Positions 8,523-18,009 are shown, numbered from the stretch's first letter. The stretch: 64,000 nt of DNA from Oceanobacillus iheyensis HTE831 (GCF_000011245.1 NC_004193.1:1466501-1530500), one strand, 5' to 3'. Made by a program: numbers and translations. Notes: generated by a model from the sequence alone, not told the origin.

Positions 8523-9452
8523 TTAAGATTGATTAGAGTATTTCTCTCTACGCTTTGCTCGGAATGAGAGGTGCATAAAAAATGACAACATCCCGAAATA
8601 ACAAGTAATGAATAATGCATGAAATAAAGCTATTGCTAGGTTTAGTGATGTGAATATTATTAGTGCACCGAATAAGACTTGTAATGTAATTAATCCTAAA
8701 GTAATCAACCAACTCCAGTAAAAAACTTTACTATTCTTATAGTGTTTAACCATACGTATAGTTAAAATTACTGTCCAAATGAAAAGTATACCAGCTGCTA
8801 GACGATGACCCATTTGTACCCATTGGTAGAAATTATAATCAGAGATTCCAAAAGAACTATTATTTACACATAATGGCCAGTCGCGACATGCTAAATTTGA
8901 ATCTGTATGTCTTACTAATGCTCCAGAGTACACAACGCACATTGTATAAAAAGAAATCGCATAAATTTCAATTCGGTGAGTTTTATTAATATGTATATCT
9001 TCTGTATGCAATTTCTTATCTATTTCAAATAACTGAAGCATTAATAAAAAGACTGCCGCAAAACAGACTAAGGATATACCGAAATGAGTTGCTAAAGCAA
9101 AGTCTGATTGCCCCCATACTACAGCTGCTGCACCAATCAATGCCTGAAGGATCATTAATGATAGGGCGGAAAACGCTAGAAACACGACCTCTTTATTATG
9201 GCGAAGTTCTTTCCAAACTAGGTAAGTTAAGTAAACAATTAATATCCCTACAACACCAGTAACTCCTCGATGACTCAATTCTATAAACATCTCAAATGAT
9301 ATCTTCGTCGGAAGAAATTGCCCTTCACATAGTGGCCAACTATTTCCGCAGCCATCAGCAGATCCGGTTTTGGTTACTAGAGCACCACCTAGTAATAGTG
9401 GAATCATACAGATCGTAGATATAACGGATAGAATTTTTAATTTTTTTGTCAT
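8523..9452 (-). CDS. ctaA: CtaA, heme A synthase (COX15 family)
   Basis: A membrane protein of 309 residues with eight predicted helices that oxidises the C8 methyl of heme O to give heme A for cytochrome aa3. The two-fold family pattern is visible: loop cysteine pairs GCGNSWPLC and LACRDWPLC, and heme-ligand histidines in SHR, THFG, GHR and FHAL contexts. The ATG at 9452 is chosen over the one at 9491 because GCGAGG sits 8 bases upstream and the product then starts like other CtaA proteins. It is divergent from ctaB, the usual Bacillus layout, where ResDE controls expression. Confidence 0.93.
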   Translation of the reverse strand: MTKKLKILSVISTICMIPLLLGGALVTKTGSADGCGNSWPLCEGQFLPTKISFEMFIELSHRGVTGVVGILIVYLTYLVWKELRHNKEVVFLAFSALSLMILQALIGAAAVVWGQSDFALATHFGISLVCFAAVFLLMLQLFEIDKKLHTEDIHINKTHRIEIYAISFYTMCVVYSGALVRHTDSNLACRDWPLCVNNSSFGISDYNFYQWVQMGHRLAAGILFIWTVILTIRMVKHYKNSKVFYWSWLITLGLITLQVLFGALIIFTSLNLAIALFHALFITCYFGMLSFFMHLSFRAKRREKYSNQS

Positions 9453-9919
9453 AGAAGTAGCCTCGCTTTGATTTTTTCTATCTATAACCATGATAATCGT
9501 AAAGAGATAGCGATTGCAATGAAATAGTTATGAACAAAATATGAACACTTTTAAATGACAGACAAATTATATATTATCATGATTTGGAAATGTTTACATT
9601 AGCGTTTTCAAAAAAGACTTGCATATTTTAAATTTGTTTGCTAGAAATAGAGTATGGAATAGCATGTTTAAAACATGTCATGACATAGCATAGACAAAAT
9701 TTGACGGATGGTACATAATAACGAGTATGTTCGGATTGTTTCACATTTTTGTCACATATTAATGTTCAATATGTTGTAAAATATTACATGGAAGTTCATT
9801 AGATTGTACGAATTATACGTGATACCAATGAAATTGTAAGCAGAATAGGATAGAATAAAAATATATTCTTATTCTGGTTATTATTATGTCTTCTTACTGA
9901 AGTGTGAAGGGGGGATACA
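9453..9919. promoter_or_regulatory. Divergent ctaA-ctaB control region
   Basis: A 467-bp AT-rich gap with no credible gene between two divergent heme genes. It must hold both promoters. Visible candidates are a half-conserved catabolite-repression-like site (AGCGTTTTCA near 9602-9611, only one good half) and TTTTGTCACAT/TTTCACATTTTT stretches around 9739-9758 that could be ResD targets. In B. subtilis this region is controlled by ResD and CcpA. I cannot assign sites firmly. Confidence 0.4.
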
Positions 9920-10864
9920 ATGAATAAAGTAGAAATGACCTATTCCGAGTTAATAGGCAATACCTCTATCTCTAATAAACAAAAGGTTGTAATGTTTACT
10001 TCTGAGATAAAGGCATTAATAAAAATTGGGATTGTAAACTCAAACCTAATTACAACGATAGCAGGTTTTTTATTGGCTATATCGTTTACGAGTTCCTCCT
10101 TTATGAGTAATTGGGGCACATTTCTCCTTACAATTATAGGTACTGCATTAGTAATTGCAGGAGGTTGTATCGTTAATAATTGGTACGATGTTGATATTGA
10201 TCCGAAAATGTCGAGAACAAAAAATAGACCAACAGTAACAGGGTTCTTTTCTCTCAAATCAGTTCTTACGTTTGGTTTATTAACAACAGCAGTTGGATTA
10301 CTATTGTTAATGTTTACATCATGGTATGCGACGTTATTTGCTTTTATTGGATGGTTTGGCTATGTCGTATTATATACAATATGGTCGAAAAGACGATATA
10401 CGTTAAATACCGTTATAGGGAGCCTTTCAGGTGCAATGCCCCCATTAATTGGTTGGGCTGCAATTAGTCCTTCATTCCATATAGTGCCGTTTGTTATGTT
10501 CTTAATTATGTTCATTTGGCAAACGCCACACTTCTTAGCGCTAGCAATGAAGAAACGAGATGAATATGAAGCGGCTGGAATACCAATGCTACCAGTAGTA
10601 AGAGGAATGGCAGTTACAAAAAGACAAATTATTGTCTATATAGCATGTTTGCTTCCATTACCATTCTTTTTATTACCAACAATGGGAATTACATTTGCGG
10701 TAATTGCAACTCTCTTAAATTTGGGATGGTTGGCAATAGCCTTTACTGGACTATTCGTTGATGAAGATAAGAAATGGGCAAACACAATATTTATCTTCTC
10801 ACTGAATTATTTAATTATATTATTTCCGTTAATGATTATCGTTAAGTTACCTATATTTAGCTAA
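9920..10864 (+). CDS. ctaB: CtaB, heme O synthase (protoheme IX farnesyltransferase)
   Basis: A 314-residue UbiA-superfamily prenyltransferase with about nine helices; it adds farnesyl to protoheme to make heme O, the substrate of CtaA. The Mg-prenyl-diphosphate motif NNWYDVDID followed by DPKMSRTKNRP is clear at about residues 89-109, and a second conserved loop (MKKRDEYEAAGIPMLP) lies near 211-226. GAAGGGGGG lies before the ATG. It heads the ctaB-C-D-E-F run. Confidence 0.95.
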   Translation: MNKVEMTYSELIGNTSISNKQKVVMFTSEIKALIKIGIVNSNLITTIAGFLLAISFTSSSFMSNWGTFLLTIIGTALVIAGGCIVNNWYDVDIDPKMSRTKNRPTVTGFFSLKSVLTFGLLTTAVGLLLLMFTSWYATLFAFIGWFGYVVLYTIWSKRRYTLNTVIGSLSGAMPPLIGWAAISPSFHIVPFVMFLIMFIWQTPHFLALAMKKRDEYEAAGIPMLPVVRGMAVTKRQIIVYIACLLPLPFFLLPTMGITFAVIATLLNLGWLAIAFTGLFVDEDKKWANTIFIFSLNYLIILFPLMIIVKLPIFS

Positions 10865-10931
10865 TGTTATGTTATTCCTTAAAAATAAACATATAAAAGG
10901 AAACAACAAGAAGAAAGAGAGGTATTCTTAC

Positions 10932-11984
10932 ATGAAAGGTTGGATGGGAAAATCGAAAGTTTTCTTCCTGATCTCAGCCATGGCTTTGCTAATGGCTGGG
11001 TGTGGAAGAGAAAATCTAACTGCACTTGATCCGAAAGGATATGGGGCAGATCGTGCAATGGATTTAATCTTGCTAACAACTTTTATCATGATTGGCGTTT
11101 TTATTATCGTAATGGCAATTTATGTCATTACACTAGTACGTTTCCGTAAGAAGAAAGGCCAGGAAGATTATATTCCTGAACAAGTAGAAGGAAACCACAA
11201 GCTAGAAGTAATTTGGACTGTTATCCCAATCATATTAGTATTAGTTATTGCAGTTCCTACAGTACTGGGAACGTTTGATTTAGCAGATGATTCTAATGCG
11301 GATGAACATGTCAATATTGAAGTAACAGGAAATCAATATTGGTGGCATTTTAACTATGCAGGAGAAGAAGTAGTGACAAGTCAGGACTTATACATTCCTA
11401 CTGGAGAGCGTGTGTATTTAAACATGTTATCCTCTGATGTTACGCATTCCTTCTGGATTCCATCTATCTCTGGAAAAATGGATGTTAACCCTGAAAACGT
11501 AAACACCATGTATATTGAGGCACATGAAGAGGGTGTTTATTGGGGTAAATGTGCAGAGCTTTGTGGCCCTTCCCACTCTTTAATGGACTTTAAGGTAATT
11601 GCAGTAAGTCCGGAAGAGTATGAGCAATGGGTAGCGGATATGCAAAGTGTAGATCCAGAGGAAGTACCTGAGGATTCTGTAGCTCAAGAAGGTCAAGAAC
11701 TTTTTGAAGCCAATAATTGCATGAATTGTCATGCTATTGGTTCCTCCCCAGCGGCGATAGGACCTAACTTAACAAACTTTGGAGATCGTTCAACAATTGC
11801 AGGTATTTTAGAACCCACAAAAGAACATCTTGTTGAATGGTTAACAGATCCTGAATCCGTCAAACCTGGGAATAAAATGACCGATCAATATCCGGCTCTG
11901 AGTGAAGACGAAGCCGAAAGCATTGCAGAATACTTATTACAATTACAGCCTTCAGAAATTACTCCTGAAAGTGCTGGCAATTAA
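10932..11984 (+). CDS. ctaC: CtaC, cytochrome c oxidase subunit II (caa3 type)
   Basis: A 350-residue lipoprotein subunit carrying the CuA site and a fused cytochrome c. A lipobox (LLMAGC, Cys24) is followed by two membrane helices. The CuA domain has the THSFW histidine and the C207-AEL-C211 cluster with downstream His/Met ligands. A C-terminal cytochrome c domain has CMNCH at 263-267 and a distal methionine in GNKMTDQYP. The ATG at 10932, with AGAGAGG about 10 bases upstream, is preferred; starting at 10869 would put a basic tail before the signal peptide. The fused cytochrome makes this a caa3 oxidase that takes electrons directly from the cytochrome c pool. Confidence 0.96.
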   Translation: MKGWMGKSKVFFLISAMALLMAGCGRENLTALDPKGYGADRAMDLILLTTFIMIGVFIIVMAIYVITLVRFRKKKGQEDYIPEQVEGNHKLEVIWTVIPIILVLVIAVPTVLGTFDLADDSNADEHVNIEVTGNQYWWHFNYAGEEVVTSQDLYIPTGERVYLNMLSSDVTHSFWIPSISGKMDVNPENVNTMYIEAHEEGVYWGKCAELCGPSHSLMDFKVIAVSPEEYEQWVADMQSVDPEEVPEDSVAQEGQELFEANNCMNCHAIGSSPAAIGPNLTNFGDRSTIAGILEPTKEHLVEWLTDPESVKPGNKMTDQYPALSEDEAESIAEYLLQLQPSEITPESAGN

Positions 11985-12021
11985 GACTTGGGATGGAAGA
12001 CATGAAAGGGAGGTATAAGCA

Positions 12022-13875
12022 TTGAGTGTTAACAGTGCTCACAAGAGTGGTTTTGGTGCTACTTTATGGGATTGGCTAACTACCGTTGATCATAAAAAAA
12101 TCGGTATTTTGTATCTCGCAGCAGGTGCATTTTTCTTCCTGCTAGGTGGACTAGAAGCACTTATCATACGAATTCAGTTAATTTCACCACAAAATGATTT
12201 CATTAGTGCTGGATTGTATAATGAAATGATTACCATGCATGGTACAACCATGATATTCTTTGCGGCAACGCCGTTACTCTTTGGATTAATGAACTATATT
12301 ATGCCATTACAAATTGGGGCACGTGATGTAGCGTTCCCATTCTTGAACTCTTTAGGTTTTTGGCTATTCTTCTTCGGAGGAATAATGTTGAATTTAAGTT
12401 GGTTTACTGGTGCTCCAGATGCCGGTTGGACAAACTATGCTCCACTTTCCTTACAATCACCTGGGCATGGGGTGGATTTCTATGTAATGGGATTACAGTT
12501 ATCTGGTGCTGGGACGTTAATGAGTGGTATTAACTTCATCGTTACGATCGTACTTATGCGTGCGCCAGGAATGACATATATGCGAATGCCACTATTTACT
12601 TGGACGACATTTGTAACAAGTATCTTAGTATTATTTGCATTTCCAGCTTTAACAGTTGGACTATTCTTAATGATGTTTGATCGTATGTTCGGTACAGCAT
12701 TCTTTGATGTTGCACTAGGTGGTAACTCCATTATCTGGCAACATTTATTCTGGATTTTTGGACACCCTGAGGTATATATCTTAATACTACCTGCATTTGG
12801 TGTGTTTAGTGAAATATTACCTACATTTTCAAAGAAGCGTTTATTTGGATATACGGCAATGGTATTTGCTACATTCTTAATCGCTTTCTTAGGATTTATG
12901 GTTTGGGCTCACCATATGTTTACGGTAGGACTTGGCCCCGTTGCTAACTCTATATTTGCAGTTGCAACAATGGCGATTGCTGTTCCAACTGGTATTAAGA
13001 TATTTAACTGGCTGTTCACGCTATGGGGTGGAAGTATTACAATCAATTCCGCTATGTTATGGACACTTGCGTTCATACCATCATTTACAATTGGTGGAAT
13101 GACTGGTGTAATGCTTGCTTCTTCAGTAGCTGACTATCAATACCACGATAGTTACTTCGTAGTTGGTCATTTCCACTATGTTATTGTTGGTGGTGTAGTA
13201 TTTGCTTTACTTGCTGCAATGCATTATTGGTGGCCAAAGATGTTCGGACGCTATCTACATGAAGGCATGGGTAAATTAGCATTCTGGACATTCTTTATAG
13301 GATTCCATTTAACATTCTTTATTCAGCATTTCTTAGGTTTAATGGGTATGCCACGTCGTTATTGGGTATTCTTAGAAGACCAAGGTTTGGATGCAGGAAA
13401 CTTAATAAGTACTATTGGTGCTTTCTTTATGACATTTGGGGTATTAGTATTTGTTATAAATATTTTCTACACGTGGAAGAAGGGTGAAAAAGCTCCTGGT
13501 GATGCTTGGGGTACTGGTAGAACTCTGGAATGGGCAACTGCTTCACCACCTATCCACTTCAATTTTAAACAAATGCCACTTGTTCGTGGTTTAGATCCAC
13601 TTTGGATTGAGAAGATGGAAGGGAATAATAAAATGACTCCGGCTGAGCCAATGGATGAAATTCATATGCCAAACGGATCTATTCTCCCACTTATTATGAC
13701 AATCGGCTTCTTTATTGCATCCTATGGATTTATATATCAAGTTGACCATAAAGCTTGGTTAATTGCGGTATATGTAGGAATGGCAATTGGTATGGGTTGT
13801 ATGTTAATTCGTTCTTTAAGAGACGATCACGGTTATCATATCTCTAAAGAAGAAGTAGAAAGGGAGGGTGATTGA
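12022..13875 (+). CDS. ctaD: CtaD, cytochrome c oxidase subunit I
   Basis: A 617-residue heme-copper oxidase subunit I holding heme a, heme a3 and CuB. The CuB/active-site segment WIFGHPEVYILILPAFG carries the His-Tyr cross-link pair, a histidine pair (WAHHMF) follows, and the heme ligands lie in VGHFHYVIVGG. The C-terminus carries extra helices as in other Bacillus CtaD. Translation starts at TTG (12022) with AAAGGGAGGT 8 bases upstream. It is followed directly by ctaE, whose ribosome-binding site lies within the end of ctaD. Confidence 0.96.
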   Translation: MSVNSAHKSGFGATLWDWLTTVDHKKIGILYLAAGAFFFLLGGLEALIIRIQLISPQNDFISAGLYNEMITMHGTTMIFFAATPLLFGLMNYIMPLQIGARDVAFPFLNSLGFWLFFFGGIMLNLSWFTGAPDAGWTNYAPLSLQSPGHGVDFYVMGLQLSGAGTLMSGINFIVTIVLMRAPGMTYMRMPLFTWTTFVTSILVLFAFPALTVGLFLMMFDRMFGTAFFDVALGGNSIIWQHLFWIFGHPEVYILILPAFGVFSEILPTFSKKRLFGYTAMVFATFLIAFLGFMVWAHHMFTVGLGPVANSIFAVATMAIAVPTGIKIFNWLFTLWGGSITINSAMLWTLAFIPSFTIGGMTGVMLASSVADYQYHDSYFVVGHFHYVIVGGVVFALLAAMHYWWPKMFGRYLHEGMGKLAFWTFFIGFHLTFFIQHFLGLMGMPRRYWVFLEDQGLDAGNLISTIGAFFMTFGVLVFVINIFYTWKKGEKAPGDAWGTGRTLEWATASPPIHFNFKQMPLVRGLDPLWIEKMEGNNKMTPAEPMDEIHMPNGSILPLIMTIGFFIASYGFIYQVDHKAWLIAVYVGMAIGMGCMLIRSLRDDHGYHISKEEVEREGD

Positions 13876-13876
13876 T

Positions 13877-14503
13877 ATGAGTCATCATGATCATTCCATT
13901 GACCCGAAGAATCTAACACAAGACCCTTCAAAAGCAACGATGGAAGGAAAGCATAAGTTTCTTGGTTTGTGGATATTCTTAGGTGGAGAGACCGTCTTAT
14001 TTGCTTGTTTATTCGGAACTTATCTTGCATTAAAAGACTCTACTGCTGGTGGTCCATCAACGCATGATTTATATGGTCTAGAGTTGGTCTTTTTAATGAC
14101 AGTATTACTATTAACAAGCTCCTTAACAAGTGTATATGCTATATACCATATGAAAAATAACGACTTTAAGAAGATGCAATTATGGATGGGTATTACAGCG
14201 GCTTTAGGTCTTGCTTTCTTAGGATTTGAGATTTATGAGTTTGCCCACTATATTCATGATTATGGATTTACATTCCGTTCTTCTGCATTTGGATCCGCGT
14301 TTTACGCGCTTGTCGGATTTCACGGAGGCCACGTAGTATTCGGTTTGTCTTGGATTATTACATTAATGGTCCGAAATGCAAAACGAGGATTGAATCTGTA
14401 TAATGCACCTAAATATAATACATTTGCATTATACTGGCACTTTATAGACGTTGTTTGGGTATTTATTTTTACAGTTGTTTATTTAATGGGGATGGTGAGT
14501 TAA
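13877..14503 (+). CDS. ctaE: CtaE, cytochrome c oxidase subunit III
   Basis: A 208-residue subunit III with five predicted helices and the conserved GFHGGHVVFGL and WHFIDVVW segments of the COX3 family. The ATG at 13877 lies one base beyond the ctaD stop, with AGGGAGGG 8 bases upstream; the in-frame GTG at 13868 falls in that site and is unlikely. Subunit III stabilises the proton-uptake side of subunit I. It is tightly packed between ctaD and ctaF, so it is presumably cotranslated. Confidence 0.95.
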   Translation: MSHHDHSIDPKNLTQDPSKATMEGKHKFLGLWIFLGGETVLFACLFGTYLALKDSTAGGPSTHDLYGLELVFLMTVLLLTSSLTSVYAIYHMKNNDFKKMQLWMGITAALGLAFLGFEIYEFAHYIHDYGFTFRSSAFGSAFYALVGFHGGHVVFGLSWIITLMVRNAKRGLNLYNAPKYNTFALYWHFIDVVWVFIFTVVYLMGMVS

Positions 14504-14506
14504 TTT

Positions 14507-14827
14507 ATGACGGATAATATGAGTACCAGAAAAATTAATTCGTTCCAAAAAGCTAAAAATAAAGAAGAAATGAAAAAACAAATTGTTACGTTTGCTTTGA
14601 TGATTTTCTTTACCTTAATTGCTTTTTTTGCAGTAATGTTGGAAATCGACAAGATGTTTGTAATTCCACTACTTCTCATATTGGCAGTGGTACAAATAGC
14701 ATTTCAATTCTTTTATTTTATGCATATGAAAGATAAGGGACATGAAGTTCCATCACAAATTATTTACGGTGGAATATTTGTTACAATGTTAGTTATACTA
14801 ACTTTCACCGTAATAACTTGGTGGTAA
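14507..14827 (+). CDS. ctaF: CtaF, cytochrome c oxidase subunit IV
   Basis: A 106-residue protein with three predicted membrane helices, matching the small prokaryotic subunit IV (COX4_pro type), including the QFFYFMHMKDK segment typical of this family. It begins three bases after ctaE and ends the oxidase structural operon, as shown by a terminator seven bases after its stop. Its role is in assembly or stability of the CuB site. Confidence 0.9.
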   Translation: MTDNMSTRKINSFQKAKNKEEMKKQIVTFALMIFFTLIAFFAVMLEIDKMFVIPLLLILAVVQIAFQFFYFMHMKDKGHEVPSQIIYGGIFVTMLVILTFTVITWW

Positions 14828-14833
14828 TATACT

Positions 14834-14876
14834 TTAAAAAGGTCGGGGATGAAGCTATTTCCCGACCTTTTTATGT
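14834..14876 (+). terminator. Terminator of the ctaB-F operon
   Basis: Arms AAAAAGGTCGGG and CCCGACCTTTTT around a 13-base loop with a T-run. The left arm resembles the left end of the dispersed repeat, so the terminator may derive from that element. Confidence 0.88.
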
Positions 14877-14884
14877 TTAATATG

Positions 14885-15022
14885 CCTTTAGATATTGGTA
14901 CGATAAACCAAAGAAGAGAAGGGGATATAATCCCCTCTGGATAACGTAGTAGATTTCTGAAGAGGTTCTTCAAAATCCATTCATTCAGATATAACTTCTG
15001 CATAAATACTTTTGTCCCAACC
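14885..15022. repeat. Dispersed inverted-end repeat, diverged copy (copy B)
   Basis: The right half (14940-15022) matches copies A and C, including the TTTCTGAAG core, CATTCAGAT and the terminal TTTTGTCCCAACC. Its left end has diverged, and the probable partner arm is the GGTCGGG of the ctaF terminator at 14840. It also keeps the GGATAACGTAGTA segment that matches the long form (copy C). The 300-base ctaF-ctaG gap is otherwise filled by the ctaG promoter, where a TATAAT at 15086-15091 is the only clear box. Confidence 0.65.
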
Positions 15023-15128
15023 GAACGGCATTAATTTGTTTTAAAATCGTCACATGCAGTGGAAGAAATATATTATAAATTAAGTTATAATGAAAAAAGT
15101 GGTACATACATAAATGGAGTGATATCAT

Positions 15129-16028
15129 ATGTGGTTAGATATTCAGATTTTTGGTTTTCGTGCACTGTGGAGTCCATACTTTTTAATATTTGTTATATTA
15201 CTTGGTACTGCTTATTATCTCATTACAGGTCCATTGCGAAGGGAATTTGGAGACAATGATAAACCAACTGCAAAACAACAATCTATGTTTTATATCGCAT
15301 TATTGTTACTGTATTTTGTAAAAGGTGCTCCTATTGACTTGCTTTCACATATAACCTTAACTGCTCATATGATCCAGATGGCTATTTATTTACTTGTCTT
15401 TCCGATGCTTATGATTAAAGGTATTCCTGCGTGGATTTGGGAAAAGTTGATGGCTACACCATTTGTTGGGGCTGTTTTGAAGTTTCTAACAAAGCCATTA
15501 ATTTCACTATTATTATTTAACGGGTTATTTTCCATATATCACATTCCAGCAGTTTTTAACTTTGCAAAGTCAGCTCCTATGATACATACAGGTATTTCAA
15601 TTGTTTTATTAATTGCGGCTTTTATCGTCTGGATACCGTTATTAGCCCCAATTAAAGAATTGGACAAGCTTCAGCCATTGCTGAAAATTGGTTATATTTT
15701 TGCTAATAGTGTTTTGATTACCCCAGCATGCGTATTGATAATTTTTGCATCTGAACCACTTTATGCAACGTACTCGCAAGGGGGAGCATGGTTACAAGCA
15801 TTAAGTCTATGCGTACCACAAGATGTTTTACAAGGTCTAGCTCCTCAATTGTCAGGACCAGAAACTTTTATTTCATTAAGTACAGTATATGACCAGCAAT
15901 TAGGTGGTATTATTATGAAAATTATGCAAGAAATTACGTATGGTATTTTATTAGGATCGATTATATTTTCATGGTTTAAAGGGGAGAGTAATACCATTGA
16001 TCCTTTGCCATCATCGTCTAAAACGTAA
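15129..16028 (+). CDS. ctaG: CtaG, caa3 oxidase assembly factor
   Basis: A 299-residue polytopic membrane protein of the caa3_CtaG family, unrelated to the COX11-type CtaG of proteobacteria. In B. subtilis it is needed for active caa3, probably for copper or subunit II assembly. About seven hydrophobic helices are visible; the HMIQMAIYLLVFPMLMIKG region and the YHIPAVF motif carry the conserved histidines that would bind copper. GGAGTGAT precedes the ATG. It is separated from ctaF by a terminator, so it has its own promoter. Confidence 0.9.
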   Translation: MWLDIQIFGFRALWSPYFLIFVILLGTAYYLITGPLRREFGDNDKPTAKQQSMFYIALLLLYFVKGAPIDLLSHITLTAHMIQMAIYLLVFPMLMIKGIPAWIWEKLMATPFVGAVLKFLTKPLISLLLFNGLFSIYHIPAVFNFAKSAPMIHTGISIVLLIAAFIVWIPLLAPIKELDKLQPLLKIGYIFANSVLITPACVLIIFASEPLYATYSQGGAWLQALSLCVPQDVLQGLAPQLSGPETFISLSTVYDQQLGGIIMKIMQEITYGILLGSIIFSWFKGESNTIDPLPSSSKT

Positions 16029-16062
16029 CAAATACTTATTTTATTATTGGAGGATCTAAGAG

Positions 16063-16518
16063 ATGCCGTTATTACCAACGATTAGTACATTTTTTATTAT
16101 AGTTAGTGCTGTTCTAGTTGCAATAGGTTGGATACTTATTGTTAAAGGAAAAGCTAGTGCACACAAAAAAGTAATGTTAGCCGCAGCAATAAGTGCTTTA
16201 ATATTTTTTATCATATATGTATCAAGAACCGTCTTCATTGGCAACACAAGTTTTGGAGGGCCAGATGAAGTAAAAACATATTTTACTATTTTTCTTGTTT
16301 TTCACATAATATTAGCAACAACTGGAGCTGTGTTTGGGATAGTTACTTTAATCTTAGCTTTAAAGCGGAATATAAAAAAACACCAAAAGATTGGTCCAGT
16401 TACAAGTATTATATGGTTCTTTACTGCTATTACAGGAGTAATGGTGTATATATTCCTATACGTGATGTATGATCCAGGACAAACTACAAGTATGATAAAA
16501 GCTATATTTGGATTTTAA
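16063..16518 (+). CDS. ctaM: DUF420 membrane protein, CtaM/YozB type
   Basis: A 151-residue protein with four predicted helices and histidines at helix ends (KASAHKKVM, FLVFHIILA), typical of the DUF420 family. The S. aureus member CtaM is required for heme aa3-type oxidase activity, and this position behind ctaG supports an oxidase-maturation role. TTGGAGGA lies 10 bases before the ATG. An IS element has landed 15 bases after its stop and separated it from its terminator. Confidence 0.85.
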   Translation: MPLLPTISTFFIIVSAVLVAIGWILIVKGKASAHKKVMLAAAISALIFFIIYVSRTVFIGNTSFGGPDEVKTYFTIFLVFHIILATTGAVFGIVTLILALKRNIKKHQKIGPVTSIIWFFTAITGVMVYIFLYVMYDPGQTTSMIKAIFGF

Positions 16519-16533
16519 TAAATAGAAAATATT

Positions 16534-17899
16534 GGTTCTAAGTCAAATGTTGGGGTGAGCAATTAGCTCACTCCTATTTATATTAAACCACTTTCTTTTT
16601 ATATTGATGATGTAATAGTATTCTTGCTCGAAAGCGATCGAATCGCCTAAATCCAAATGCATTTCGTTTTATAACCTTTGTTTGATTGTTGATTCCTTCG
16701 ATATAACCATTATGTAAATCAAAGGCAAAACTATTCATAATTTCTTTTTGCCAATTATGAAAGGTTTCTTTTGCTTTTAGGAATTCCGGCAGCCCTGCAT
16801 TTTGCACAAGTTCATAAAACTGATAGAGATACTTTTTAGTATTTTTTAAAGCAGTAGGGCCGTTGGCCTTGGCTAGTTGAAACCAGACAATATACGCTTC
16901 TTTTAACTCATGGGCGCGTTTTAAATCTGGTGACATGTGTAAATAGCGATCTAAATACCATTGTTGCTTTTTCGTTAACTTCGATTGCTTTTTATAAAAC
17001 ACATGTCGCATACGTTTACACTTCTTCCGATCATAATCATGAAACTCTCTCTGTACACGAATTCTCACTCTTTCTAAAGCCCAATATATATATCGTGTAA
17101 AATGAAAACGATCGGCGATAACAATGGGGTGCCCTAATGCCTTATCAACAGCTGCTTTAAAGGATGGACTCATGTCCATGACTACAAATTCTACCTTCTC
17201 ACCATGCATCCTTAGATAATCCACTAATGTATCTTTTTTACGATCTTTTAAAATCTCTAAAGGTTTTCTATTAATCGGATCAGCTATAACCGTTTGATAC
17301 TTCTCGTTCCCTGCATCCCCTTTATACTCATCAATCGCTATCACTTTAGGCAATGCTTGTGTTTCCTTCATCTTCGATGCAGTAATCTCATCAAATCGAC
17401 GCATAATGGTAGTTGGCGATGTATGAAAACGTGTCGCCACGTCTCGAAAGCTTTTTCCATGAACAAGCTCTAATGACAATACTTGATTAAACTCAATGGA
17501 TTGTCTTTTATAACGTTTGACTAAAGGGTTTCTTTCAAAAAATCGCTTTCCGCAGAAAACGCATTTATATCTTCTCTTTCGGTAAAAAATAATCGTTTGC
17601 CTTCCGAATATGCTAGGATGACGGACTTTCTGCGTACGATAATCATGTACCTTGTTTGTCCACTCTCCACACTGTGGACAACGATGAGAGGTTCTCTCTA
17701 ACTCCCACCTAATGTAATAAATACCTTCTCGTACTTCTGTATCTAATATATTTCCTTCTTCCAACCCAGGTAATGTTATGTTAGAATTCAATTGCACGCA
17801 TCTCCTTTTTGTTTGGTTTAGTGGTTTAAACAATGATAACAAAAATAGGAGATTGCGTGTTTTTTATTTTTCTTTTACCCCAACAAATATTATAGAGCC
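16534..17899 (-). mobile_element. Intact ISL3-family insertion sequence with 8-bp target duplication
   Basis: A 1366-bp element. Imperfect terminal inverted repeats of about 25 bp lie at 16534-16558 and 17875-17899; both begin GG(T/C)TCTA and share a TGTTGGGGT block. It is flanked by perfect direct repeats AAAATATT at 16526-16533 and 17900-17907, the 8-bp duplication expected for ISL3. One intact transposase gene fills it on the minus strand. Removing the element and one duplicate rejoins ctaM to its terminator. Confidence 0.95.
16583..17791 (-). CDS. ISL3-family transposase
   Basis: A 402-residue transposase. The N-terminal zinc ribbon (CPQC ... CVFC, about residues 37-84) is followed by a helix-turn-helix region and the DDE_Tnp_ISL3 catalytic core: first Asp in AIDEYKGDAG, second in VVMDMSPSFKAAV, and Glu in EGINNQTKVIKR near the C-terminus. 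All three catalytic residues are present and the frame is open, so it looks active. The TTG at 17791 is preferred because AAGGAG lies 10 bases upstream; the frame stays open to an ATG at 17842, which would add 17 residues. It lies opposite to ctaM. Confidence 0.93.
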   Translation of the reverse strand: MNSNITLPGLEEGNILDTEVREGIYYIRWELERTSHRCPQCGEWTNKVHDYRTQKVRHPSIFGRQTIIFYRKRRYKCVFCGKRFFERNPLVKRYKRQSIEFNQVLSLELVHGKSFRDVATRFHTSPTTIMRRFDEITASKMKETQALPKVIAIDEYKGDAGNEKYQTVIADPINRKPLEILKDRKKDTLVDYLRMHGEKVEFVVMDMSPSFKAAVDKALGHPIVIADRFHFTRYIYWALERVRIRVQREFHDYDRKKCKRMRHVFYKKQSKLTKKQQWYLDRYLHMSPDLKRAHELKEAYIVWFQLAKANGPTALKNTKKYLYQFYELVQNAGLPEFLKAKETFHNWQKEIMNSFAFDLHNGYIEGINNQTKVIKRNAFGFRRFDRFRARILLHHQYKKKVV

Positions 17900-17917
17900 A
17901 AAATATTTAACTGCAAT

Positions 17918-17976
17918 AAGAAACCGAGCTAATATTCATTTGGTACCCATTTGAATATTAGCTCGGTTTCTATTTG
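17918..17976. terminator. Bidirectional terminator between ctaM and ylbA, displaced by the IS
   Basis: A near-perfect 20-bp stem (AGAAACCGAGCTAATATTCA and its complement) with a short loop, then T-rich sequence. It would have ended ctaM before the IS insertion and still serves ylbA on the minus strand. Confidence 0.88.
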
Positions 17977-18009
17977 TTCATTTGCATTTTTAAGAATTTG
18001 CGTTTTTAC

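Noticed and set aside
9596..9612. Catabolite-repression (cre) site in the ctaA-ctaB gap
   Set aside because: Only the AGCGTTTTCA half fits; the other half does not, so it is mentioned only as weak in the region entry.
10869..10931. Upstream ATG for ctaC
   Set aside because: It would put a 21-residue basic tail before the signal peptide, and the ribosome-binding site AGAGAGG serves the ATG at 10932.
15059..15259. 66-codon open frame before ctaG
   Set aside because: It overlaps the ctaG start in another frame and begins before the TATAAT likely used for ctaG.
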